From: Nageia nagi
Taxonomy: Eukaryota > Pinophyta
DNA: 64,000 nt
Assembly: GCA_050084985.1 (NCBI GenBank)
Contig: JBITNC010000001.1
Coordinates: forward strand, 105,338,001-105,402,000
Reading direction: 5' to 3'
The notes beneath the pieces were generated by a model. It was not told the DNA's origin. It ran no database searches and saw nothing but the letters and a program-made list of their open reading frames with translations. Numbering within the stretch: position 1 is the first letter of the stretch; the number at the start of each line of letters is the position of its first letter. Position numbers and translations under genes: made by a program. Shown here piece by piece: positions 1-9,866 of the stretch.

Positions 1-410
1 AGGAATGCAAATTCCTTCGATCGAACAGAAGCACTAGTGAGTTTCAATAGCTTTCCATCTTCCAAACTAAGCATCACAACTTTGTTGTTAGGAGATTATC
101 GTATTTCCACCTTGCCATCAAACATATGGATGGTATGTCCTTGTTATCGAACAAGAACAAGGGAAAGCAAATTTCTCTTCAATTATAGAAGATAAAGTAC
201 ATTTTGAAGCACAAAATCTGGAAATCCTAGTAGTTTAAGCCTGATTGAGCCAATTCCAGATGGCTTAAGTTTTGATCGATCTGCAAAGTAGACTGCACCA
301 TCAATATCTTCATTCAAGTCTTCAAAGAAATCCCTCCTAAAAGTCATATGACATGTTGCTCCCGTATCAAGCAACCATGCATCTTCCCATGATGCATATG
401 AAGTATTCAT
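1..410 (-). pseudogene. copia protease and start of pre-integrase region (partial)
   Basis: The minus-strand frame from 410 to 183 contains WLLDTGATCHMT, the aspartic protease signature of Ty1/copia polyproteins, about 15 residues from its start. Past the stop near 183 the same type of sequence continues (NLLSL, then GHTIHMFDGKVEI), which fits the stretch between protease and integrase in copia elements. Stops interrupt it and it is cut by the window edge. It follows directly on the gag zinc knuckle, as expected in a copia polyprotein. Confidence 0.75.
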
Positions 411-1306
411 TAAGTCACTAAGACTAATGTTACATTTAACTGTAACAAAATGAGTGGATGCAGAGTTCTTACTCTAATCACCTTGTTGCTCTTTCTTTTC
501 AACAATTTTCTCCCATGGAATGCGACATGTAGCAGCTTCATGGCCTTTTCTATCGCATCGAGTGCAATATAAATTTGACTTCTCCCTTTTATCTCCATGA
601 CCTCCTTGATTTCTACTCCTCTGCCTCTAAAATTTTTCTGACCATGACCTCTATTGCTATTATCTACATAAGAAGCATCATTCTTCTCTAACTGAGCATT
701 GTAAATAATATCTGAAGCATCATTGGTCTTCTTTCCAAAAGCTTTTTCACGCTCTACAATCTTTTTTGACAAAGTTTTGAAGGTGAGGGTGGCTAATTGT
801 CCACTCACTTGAAGTGATTCAAGATAAGTTGAGTATGTGGGATATAGAGCTTTGATCAAGGCTGCAAGAGAAATATCAATTTCAACACCTGTAGCCTCGA
901 TATCATACATTATTACATTGATTTCTGAAATAAGTGCTATGGGATCATTGTTCTGCAACTGCAAATTGAAGAGCTTTAACTGAAGTTGGATGAGTTCCAA
1001 CGTTGAATGAGATTCATACAACTCTTTTAACTTTTCCAGTGCACTCTAAGCATCATCAATTGAATTGATATGTTGATTGACTTCTTCAAATATAGAAGTA
1101 GCTATTAAAGCATACTCTTTGCAATTCTTCATGTTCCAAACCACAAGCTCTTTGTCATCAGTTGGTTTGATGGGTTTGGTTTTTCCATCGCATATACCTT
1201 CCCAAAAATCATTGAAGATGAGCGTATTTTTTATCTTCCTATACCATTCTGACCAATTATTTTGACCAGTCAAAACAACCCCAATAATGCTTACTAAGGA
1301 ATGCAT
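410..1306 (-). pseudogene. copia gag
   Basis: Two open stretches in register with copia gag are seen: 1306-1046, with the N-terminal 'NWSEWYRKIKNTLIF' type segment (the UBN2/gag family W-x-x-K core), and 1021-410. A stop near 1046 separates them. A CX2CX4HX4C zinc knuckle (CTRCDRKGHEAATC) lies at roughly 550-590 on the minus strand, but in a different frame from the preceding segment, so there is at least one frameshift before it. The capsid protein would have packaged element RNA. Its decayed state rules out activity. Confidence 0.75.
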
Positions 1307-1462
1307 TTTGTAAGATGAAAAGTTACAAAGTCACAAAAGAAGTAGATAATTTACTATATTTGAAATATAAACAATCTTTGCTCAAACAAGGCAAAATGGA
1401 GCAATATGATGTCAAATATAGAAATTTACAAGTCTAAATTGATCCACATGCGATCATTGCAT

Positions 1463-1954
1463 TCACAAAATATATTTCTCAATGACCATTGGTGAATGGA
1501 TATAATCAGGATCAAAGTTATCTATCTCTCTTTCTTCAATTGGTGCAGCTGAAGATATCTAGAATCCTAAATTTGACTCAGAGGCTAGAATATTGAGATT
1601 AAGACTTTGATCAATTGGTGCAACTGCTAGAGTATACTCATCACTATCACTGATGATGATAATCTCAGGTGGCTGTGGTGCTGGTGTGTATTCCTCAATT
1701 GAATTTTTTGCAATCTCCTCAAGCTCGTATTCTTCACTAGGAAATGGAGCACTATCAAAGTACTCGTTGTCTTCAAGGTCATCATCGTAGTGTACGTCAA
1801 GAGGAATAATTTGTTGGTATTGAATGACTGTATTTTTGAGATCTTAAAGAACAGTATCAATACCATACACTCTTACTTCTTCATCGAAGTTTTTAGGATT
1901 TTCATTTTCAAGTATATTCATAAGAATGGCATGACATCTGGTAGATCGTATCAT
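1463..1954 (-). pseudogene. small acidic ORF upstream of copia gag, with a SUMO-interaction-like motif
   Basis: Starting at the ATG at 1954-1952, the frame runs 163 codons to a TGA at 1465-1463, with only two in-frame stops (codons 37 and 132). The product is acidic (DDDLEDNEYFD; PSEEYELEE). At residues 97-106 it has EIIIISDSDE, a hydrophobic patch followed by acidic-serine residues as in SUMO-interacting motifs. It lies between the primer site and gag in the same orientation as the element. I do not recognise the family. It could be an extra retroelement ORF or a captured exon. The long frame with so few stops argues against chance in such AT-rich DNA. Confidence 0.5.
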
Positions 1955-3050
1955 TGCCAAAATATTTGAAAATTAAAAAATATTTTAATATAAAATTAAA
2001 ATATTTAATAACTTTAAATATTTAAATATACCCAAATATAAAATTTGCAATTAAATATTTTGGAGTACCAAAATATTTTATACACCTTATCACTCCAAAA
2101 TAAAATTTCAAACAAAATAATTAAACAACCCCTAAAATATCTCCACTACGAATATTAAAGTGACCATGTTTAAAGAATATTAAAGGCACCTTAATGGGTG
2201 AGGGGGCGAGAAAATGGGTGGGCCACTATGGAAACCCCATTTTCAGAGAGCCACCAACGTAGCAAGTGAGATGGAATGACATCTGAAGTGCAACAATAAT
2301 CACATTTGAACTCTTCAGTTTCTCCACGATCTCAACAGAACCTCCATAGTTTGAGGTCACATCAGCAGCAGTAATGAACAAACAAAAAAATGTTCAACAG
2401 TGAAGCTTGGGGAGGTTTCAGCAAGAAGAGCTCACGTTACATCTGGAGTGCAGCAAAAAAATGAACTGGAGGACCAAACGAAGAGAGATGGAATGACGTA
2501 ATAATAATAGCAGGCATGAACTACTTCACATCTAGAATAGGTAGGAAATTAGAAGTCTCTACATCTAGAAATTAGAGTCCTCAATGGAGAATAAAGAGCA
2601 GTTTAACAACTACTTTGTTACCAACCTCCACACCACATTGGATTGAGAGATTGACAGCATAACTGAGCCAACACCCATGAGCTATGTTCAGTAGTTAGTG
2701 TAGAAATTGAAAAGAGAAGAGCCATGTTGGAGATCATAACAACAGTAGAACTCATCACTAGAGGGCTACGAAATGTGGAGAGATGCCCATAAAATTGTAA
2801 GAACTACTGCACCTCATGAAATACCCGCCAAAATGTGAGCTTCAACAGAGATTAAGACCACATAAGCAAATGAAGGAACTAGCGTTCAACAACTCAAACT
2901 AATACACATGCATGCAGGTATTCATCACGATTTTTGCTGGAGAGGAGCCACACATTGATAAAACTCAGCAACCAAGACTCCAAAACAAAATACTACTTGA
3001 AATCACAGCAAACTACAGTGACGAATTTGCATGGAGTTTTCCAAATTCCT
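1955..3050. other. untranslated leader of the copia element, no gene seen
   Basis: About 1.1 kb between the primer site and the small ORF. No reading frame of note on either strand. The part nearest the ORF (1960-2120) is very AT-rich, and the rest has the more balanced composition of the internal element. Confidence 0.5.
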
Positions 3051-3063
3051 TGCTCTGATACCA
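3051..3063 (-). other. primer-binding site, tRNA-iMet type
   Basis: On the minus strand this reads TGGTATCAGAGCA, the standard Ty1/copia primer site complementary to initiator methionine tRNA. It sits one base from the LTR end. Confidence 0.9.
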
Positions 3064-3064
3064 A

Positions 3065-3314
3065 TGTAGGAATGGATCATAAAACTCCAAGATTATATTA
3101 ACTCAAGAATAATTTACAATATATAGACCACCAAAGTGGTTAACTAACAAACTCCTAAAATGGTGCAACTAAGTGTACACCTCATCCTAACTAATTTACC
3201 TACCTAAGCACTAAGCTAAAATTTCTCTAACTAATTTCAAATGACACTTGTCATTGATACATGTCTAATTTCTAAATATTTACAAATACCATAATAAGAT
3301 TATGGTTTTTAACA
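3065..3314 (-). repeat. LTR of the left-hand copia element
   Basis: In + orientation it begins TGTAGGAATGG right after the primer site and ends at ...TTTTTAACA, so on the minus strand it starts TGTTAAAAACC and ends CCTACA. At 250 bp the size fits a short copia LTR. The far boundary is inferred from the TG/CA rule only. Confidence 0.6.
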
Positions 3315-3518
3315 TCAACTACACTTATAGTGAAACCAATTATGGTTAATGATTGTATTGTAAACTATTTTATCAAATGGTATTGTAATGAGTCTCAAAC
3401 TAAGATTTTGCTTATTTCTTAATGATGTAAAAGTTCTCATCTCCTCTTGTATCTTTTTGGAGGAGAACTCTTTCTTCTTCTCTTTATGCTCAGTTCCAAT
3501 ATTACATTAAGGAGGAGT

Positions 3519-4050
3519 GTTAAAATTTGTAATGTAATATTGTGTAATATTTCTCCTTAATGTAAATTCACTTAATACTTAAAGTATCATTAGATACCTT
3601 AAAGTATTAAGAGAATAAAAATAAGAGAAGGATTAAAAATAGGTATAAGTTTAAAAATGGGTAAAGGATTAAAAATAGAAAAGAGATTAATTATATAGTG
3701 GGTTTCTTCTTATAAAAAGAGAAGAACCCTCCCCTGCTCTAGTTACACAATTGTAATGCAAGCTTTGCTATAGGTTTAAAGTGAGAGAGAACAGATTTTA
3801 TAAGAGAGGTCCTTGAGAATAAGAAGATCTTAGTTAGTGGATGTACTCCTAAAGAGGGAGGAACCACTTTATATATTATGCTATTTATGTGATTGGCTTT
3901 ACTTATTGTGCTATTATGTTGATGTTGAAAGTGCCTTCTTGAGATCTTGAAAGATTAGAAGTTAATTCAAAAATGGTTAATTTCTTCATTTTAAAGTCCA
4001 TTTTTCTTATATGATCTTATACCACCCATTGAGCTTGGTCACTACAATGA
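3519..4050 (+). repeat. probable LTR fragment of another copia-like element
   Basis: A purine-rich stretch (AAGGAGGAG) just before TGTTAAAATTTG at 3519 looks like a polypurine tract next to an LTR start. Downstream come a TATA-like region with 'TTCTTATAAAAAGAG' around 3710-3722 and a GT-rich stretch, then 'GGAGGAACCACTTTATATATT' near 3858-3880, a layout typical of copia LTRs. The right end is not clear and no partner LTR was found, so this is a truncated or solo copy. Confidence 0.4.
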
Positions 4051-4560
4051 TGATCCATTCTGAATGGAAAGGTATAGAGGAAAAAAATGAAACCTACAAA
4101 ATTTGTTAGGATAAATAAATATGTGAAATGAACTTGTTACTTACCTCTTACTTGGGGTGCTCTAATGTATGGTGGTATATATACATATTGAACCTATCAT
4201 GAATAGCTCAAGATAAAACCTCCCTAAATATGTCTTCTTATTCGAAAATATTATCATTAACAATCACTAATTATATATATAATTGTTGAACTCATGAATT
4301 ATAAATGTCTACTTGATGATATAAAAAAAGTAATACCTTATAATACCAACTCATGTGACATTACTAAAATATGGATCTTATCCTTTGGGCAATTGTTAGC
4401 TTAAGATGAAATAAAAACATAATTTATTCCTCCAAGTAACAAGATATATCAACATGTATTGCTTATAAAATTCTCCTCAAGGTGTTACTTATATATCCAC
4501 AAAGCGATAAGGCTCTCTTGATGGTGTTTCTTATATATGCTCAAAGTAATGAAACTCTTC
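4051..4560. other. AT-rich intergenic DNA, nothing recognised
   Basis: No long frame, no LTR boundary and no repeat unit that I can define. Confidence 0.5.
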
Positions 4561-4629
4561 TCAGTACACCCTAATTACTAAAGATGCTAGAACTAGGTAC
4601 TTACTTGCCCCAAGTCCTAAAGAGGAACC

Positions 4630-4775
4630 CCTTTCAAAAATACCACCCAATTGCATGTTATAACTAAAAAGGAATGTGGATTTTGTCTCATCACCTAATT
4701 GCATGCTATAACTAAAAAGGAATATCGATTTGGTTGTAGTGTCTAATTGCATGCTATAACCAAACACCACAATGA
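4630..4775. repeat. tandem repeat, about 55-60 bp unit, 3 copies
   Basis: Three near copies of a unit containing AATTGCATGYTATAACTAAAAAGGAAT start near 4648, 4692 and 4745. The short minus frame over this region simply mirrors the repeat (YSMQL repeated three times) and is not taken as a gene. Confidence 0.7.
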
Positions 4776-4889
4776 AAAAATAACTTAACCTACACTACTT
4801 GATTGCATTCTATACTTGATTACTTCTCCCAATCCGATCTTAGTTTGTATCATCCAATTGTATACATTAACCAATAATAATATAACTAT

Positions 4890-5155
4890 ATTGCTTTGAA
4901 TTCTATGTAAAGTTCCCAAAAACAAAGGACTATTTGTTATCTTGAATTCTATTTAGAGTTACCAATAACAAAAGACTACATGTTATCTTAAATTCTATTT
5001 AGATCCCCTAAGAACAAAGGACTATTTTCTAGTTTGATTTTCTCAACTAACAAAAATTTTCTTTACTCAACATCTTAAGAATCATCTCATCAATATTAAT
5101 TATCAATATAATTACCTTGAATTATTTGTAAGTCTCTAAGGATAAAGGACTTTCT
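4890..5155. repeat. degenerate tandem repeat, about 65-70 bp unit
   Basis: Units of the type TTGAATTCTATTTAGAG followed by AACAAAGGACTATTTG recur at about 4898, 4941, 4988 and, more diverged, 5115. Two further relatives occur at 6430-6510, so the unit is also dispersed. Confidence 0.6.
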
Positions 5156-5159
5156 GAAA

Positions 5160-6640
5160 CTTACTCTCAATTAAAACTTGCATTTTTTAAATTTATATCA
5201 TATGTTGATGTGTGACTTTTTTAACATCATATTGACTAAAAAATCTAGTTTTCTTGTTTTGATGATTCTCGTTATTTAAAATTTTAACTAAGCATTTCAA
5301 AAATTTATCTAAATTTGCATGCCAATGTATAGATTTTCCCATAAAATGTATTTAAATTTTTTGCCATTGATCTTTAGGTAATTTTACTTTATGAAAATTG
5401 ATACTTCTAACTAAAAATTCGATCTATCTAGTTGAATTTTGAACTAAACCTAAATCATATTGTACTCAATTAGATTGCCATATCTGATTAAATTATATGA
5501 GACTAAATTTGAACCAATTCAAATTACTACTAATACTGATTTCAATTGAAAAATTGAACATCGTACTTGAACTCGATTTGATCCCTTCAAATTGCTAAAA
5601 GGATATCAAATTTCCTCCTTTATGTGCCTCCAAGTTTGGAAGCATATATAACAATCTCATTTGCTAGCATGTAAATCAAGAAAAATAAACTATGATCAAC
5701 CATAAACTAAGCATTAACAACAAAGCTTGCCCCTATTTCTAAGAAAGATTTTATGTACATATTTCATCTTATAACAATATATCTTACTTATATTCCCTAA
5801 TTTTTTATATAACTCAAATGAATTTACTCATGTATGCACAAAAATCATAACAATATCTATTCAACAATATTTGCAAATTGACAATTTTTTTCATTGTTAA
5901 CTTTAGCAACAATTTTGTAATTTTAGCGAATTTTATGATTTCTTCCAAAATAATTTTATTTCTCTTAAATACTTGATAAAAATGGCTAACATATGCATGC
6001 ATACTTAAATCTTAACTTGAAAGTTTAGGCCCCAAATCTTAACTTTTGCAACTTTTACAACTTCTTACTTTTCTTGAAAAGATCTTTGAATTCATACGAA
6101 ATAACCATCAACATGTGTGTATATACATGAAACTTATTATTTTGTTAAACTTTTGTTGCATACTCCTTTAAACTTAAGTATATTGATGTATTACAATATG
6201 CCTTTAGCTAGTGTCAATCTTTCTTATGCAAGTTTGTTCTAACTTCTTGACTTTCTGTGTACTGTGTCTTTCTAATTTTCTGTTATCTAGTATAATCTTC
6301 ATCTTCCTTTTCACTTCTTGATCTTATGTCTATATATTTATAAAAAATAGAAGTCCAAAAGGTAAAATACATAATTTAAACACAAGTTCCTAAAATGCAA
6401 CCTATATGACCATAAGCTAAATTAATGTCTTGAATTATTTAGAGTCTCAAGAGAAAAAATACTATAAGTGTGATCTTGAATTCTTTTAAGTTCTCAAGAT
6501 CAAAGGATATTTCATAAATAAAATATGATATGCACCTATTATGGCTAGGATACAAATGAACCTATAATGCAACTACAAATGAGAAATATAATCCTAAACT
6601 ACATGAGATTCAAAAATATAAATAAATATGGGATGGTCCA
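5160..6640. other. AT-rich intergenic DNA, no gene
   Basis: Only short chance frames are present. It includes two stray copies (6430-6510) of the repeat found at 4.9 kb. Confidence 0.5.
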
Positions 6641-6814
6641 ACCATCATCCTTTTTCTTTGGAACCCACTTCTTACCTTAAGAACAATATTTCTTTGTTGA
6701 ATTATTGGCTTTGATTTTCTTATTGTGAACTTCTACACATTCTATTATATCATCTTGTGTTTGGTTATTTTCTTGATTCTCTTGTTCCTCTAAATGTTGA
6801 AATGGTCTTTCTCA

Positions 6815-7258
6815 TTATTTTCTACATTTTTCCATTATATTTTCAAATTTATTTAATATTTTACTTTGCTCTTCTTGAGATACATTTGCAAGTTGTCCAT
6901 TATTTATAAGCTTTTGAAGTTTTTCTATTTTAATTCCAAAGTCTTCCTCATACCAATCTCTTTGTTGTACCACTTTTTTGAATGGATCTTCATCTATGTT
7001 TGCCATTATTTTATTATCTTTATGTAAATATGGATTATCTAAATTGAATAAACATATTTTGAAAAAGTATGAAGCATATTAAATCTTTTATAATATGAAA
7101 CATTTCTAAATTCGTTAGTAGTCATCATTTCATCTAATATGTTGTATTTTATTGTGAATTACTCTAGTGACCAATCCTTTTGTTCTTTTAATTCATTCAA
7201 TAAGTTTATCCAAGTTGCTTCAAGATCAACTAACTTATTTTCATAATAATCAGCCATA
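6815..7258 (-). pseudogene. remnant of an unrecognised coding sequence
   Basis: The minus strand carries a 63-codon frame (7006-6815; MANIDEDPFKKVVQQ..., lysine- and glutamate-rich, helical in character). Upstream of it are frame pieces starting at an ATG near 7258 (MADYYENKLVDLEATW...) interrupted by stops at about 7162, 7040 and 7020. The amphipathic, charged composition is unlike the flanking AT-rich DNA and suggests a decayed gag-like or viral-type protein, but I recognise no family. Confidence 0.3.
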
Positions 7259-7299
7259 TTACTATTAACTTCATTATTATTTTTTTGCTTTTTAATTTT

Positions 7300-9400
7300 G
7301 ATTTTTCATTTTCATTCTCATAATTGAATGGGACTTGAGAATAATTGCTTACCTAAGCACTTGGGAGTTGCTTTGTTTCCTTACTTAATACATAAATGCC
7401 AAACTTTTTGTTAGAAAAATGAATCTTGAATGAGTTGTAGGAGGTATTCAACTTTGTTGTGCTCGCTGGAGGCTTTAAGATCTTCATCAATTACTTTATT
7501 GATACATTGATGCCTTGCTTACTATTAGAACATATAATTGAGATAGATTTATTGGGGTTACCAAGCTTCATCAAGGACATCAGGGCTTCATGAGTCTTAA
7601 TTTATTCTATTTGTGGTGCGTTGATGCCTTATGGGGTATCGACATACGACTTTTGTGTTGGTTGCACAAGATCGACATGTTATCTTTTTCTTTTATTTTA
7701 ACTATCTTAAAAAAATGTGCAATTTTCTCTTGTACTTGGGTTAGATCATATTATCAAAATATAACACATAATATAATATATGTGATGATATGACAAATCA
7801 CAACTATAGCACATGCAACACAACCTAATAAGTAAATCAAAGTGCATAGCATAAGAATATGATATAATGATTGTAGCACATATTATGCAATCTAACATAA
7901 TAATCATGGCATATCCTATCTTCCACAAGTTATCAAAATTAATCTTATCATTTTTAATCAAACCTATTTTTGTATTTTCTTAGAATTGATTAGTAGAGCC
8001 TTTTTCTTGGTTTACCACTTTTATCAATGGAGTACATTGCATATTTGTGTGGCTATGATCACCTTGTTGAGATTTTTTGTTAAGAAGCATGAGTACTTGA
8101 AATTGCTCAAGCAAAGCAACCTTCTCATGAACCATTTTTGTCATACTTAATAAAATATTAGTCCTATTAAAAACTCTAGGACTTTTGTCATAATTAGTGG
8201 AAAACAAGTTATGGTATAAAAATGTCAGGTTCATCAATTTGTTGATACTAAAAATTACTTAAATAATCAATATAATATCAATTATGATGAAATACTAGAA
8301 TAATTAAATAACTACAATGATTAAATAACATAATAAACACAAATGAGATCTAAATACTTCCATACTCTTGACTTATAAAAATTTGAATTTGAATGATTAC
8401 AAACCTATCATTTACCTATTTTGTGTAGGTTGCAACTCAAATTTGGCCTTCACAAGAACAAGACAACTCACTCTTGGAATTCAACCTCCATTCTCACCAA
8501 GAGTAGGGCATCAATGTACTACAATACATTGATGTATGGTTCTCACTCTTAGATCCTTCAAATTTACATGTCATCAAGGTTACCTATTAAGGTTATCAAA
8601 CCTAACTACAGAATAATGAATAAGAAATTCAATAATCTTAGTAGGGCACAAATCTAGACTTAATAGGTGACATTGTGCAAGATAACTCTAAGAAGTGCAT
8701 CAATGCATCTATCAAGCTCCATATATGATCAATTTCACATCCTTCGTCCTTTTAGATAGATACAAAGTTTGCACATGGGGCAATACCTCTACTTGCCTTG
8801 GCGTTCCTCAAACCTATCATCAAAAGAAAATAGAAAAAAGATAAATTGTACTCTATTTTATAAATATAATAAAATAAAGAATTAAATCACTCAAAATACT
8901 TAGTTACCCAAAATATGGTTTTTAATTAAATAAAAATCAAATTTAGGTATTAACACCAAGCTTGCATGAGATTTATTTTTTATTGTGAATAGTGTGAGAT
9001 TTGGACTTGGGATCTCATTAGGGAAATGCTATCATCTATCCTAATTCCCTTATTACAGGTGGACTTGAAAATAATTATATCATAATTAAATAAATCTATT
9101 GTACCATAAATTTATTATTATTATTTTGTCCACCCAAGTAAAAGGAGTTGGAACATTGAGATAGTAATTAAATTTCATTATTATTAGATGCATATATATA
9201 TTCATTATTATTATTTTCATATTACTATATATATATATTTTTCATATCGCTATATAATTTGTTTTTTTTCGTATTATATATATATATATATATATGATTG
9301 TTAATTGTTTGTGATATTGTAAATTTGAGGATTTTAGCAAACACATTATTTATATTATTTTTGGTGACTAGAATTTACCTTTTAAGAAGAAATATTCATT
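7300..9400. other. AT-rich region upstream of HISN2, no gene
   Basis: Scattered short frames only (for example 8237-7980 on the minus strand, not recognised). A perfect 9-bp inverted repeat with a 6-nt loop lies at 8510-8533. An (AT) run lies at 9271-9293, about 210 bp before the HISN2 ATG. I see no clear promoter consensus. Confidence 0.5.
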
Positions 9401-9463
9401 CAACTTTGTTGAATTCGCAGAGAGCCTGAGCATATCTTAAGGAGGGTCGACGATTTGAAGTCC

Positions 9464-9475
9464 GTTTTAGGGTTT
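9464..9475 (+). promoter_or_regulatory. telo-box-like element in the HISN2 5' leader
   Basis: The sequence TTTTAGGGTTTG contains the complement of AAACCCTAA, the plant telo-box found in leaders and proximal promoters of many housekeeping and translation-related genes. It lies about 30 bp before the start codon. Function here is an inference from the motif. Confidence 0.4.
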
Positions 9476-9503
9476 GCTTTTCTCAGCGGTTCAGTCTTCA
9501 GAG

Positions 9504-9761
9504 ATGATGTCCATGCATTCCTCAGTATCCCATGGATCTTTTCGTGCTTCCAATTTAATACGCGATTTGACCTGCTTCGATCTGCGGAACAGGAAAAATT
9601 GTGGTCAAAGAAGCAGCATTTCGTACTCACCGGTAACTCTCCTCCATTTGAGATGGAATGATCTCAAACCCAATCTGTTAATGGTGAATGCAACATCATT
9701 CCGATCAAAAGAAAAAGAAAAACAGCCTAACGAGAATGAGAACTGTCTGTCCAAGTCAAAG
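9504..9761 (+). CDS. HISN2: HISN2 exon 1 (transit peptide)
   Basis: Two adjacent ATGs (9504, 9507) open an 86-codon segment ending ...SKSK, followed by the donor GTATGC. The exon ends in phase 0 and joins directly to [10 protein letters not shown] of exon 2, the same junction point as in plant HISN2. Composition (Ser, Arg, Asn, few acidic residues early) suits a plastid transit peptide. The frame continues open past the donor into the AT microsatellite, which is why the donor and not the longer frame marks the end. Confidence 0.8.
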
Positions 9762-9798
9762 GTATGCCATTATCATTTATTGATCATTTTTAAAGATC

Positions 9799-9866
<68 letters not shown>

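Larger units (their letters stand above)
1..3314 (-). mobile_element. Ty1/copia LTR retrotransposon, 5' part, decayed, cut by the window start
   Basis: Read on the minus strand, the order is LTR (3065-3314), tRNA-iMet primer site (3051-3063), a long leader with a small ORF, gag, then protease and the start of the pre-integrase region, which runs off the window at position 1. Integrase, RT and the second LTR must lie outside the window. Frameshifts and stops show it is inactive. The LTR boundary is placed by the TG...CA rule and the primer site, because the partner LTR is not visible. Confidence 0.8.

Noticed and set aside
8510-8533. Inverted repeat as terminator or regulatory hairpin
   Set aside because: A single 9-bp stem in AT-rich DNA with no transcript nearby; likely chance or an old repeat.
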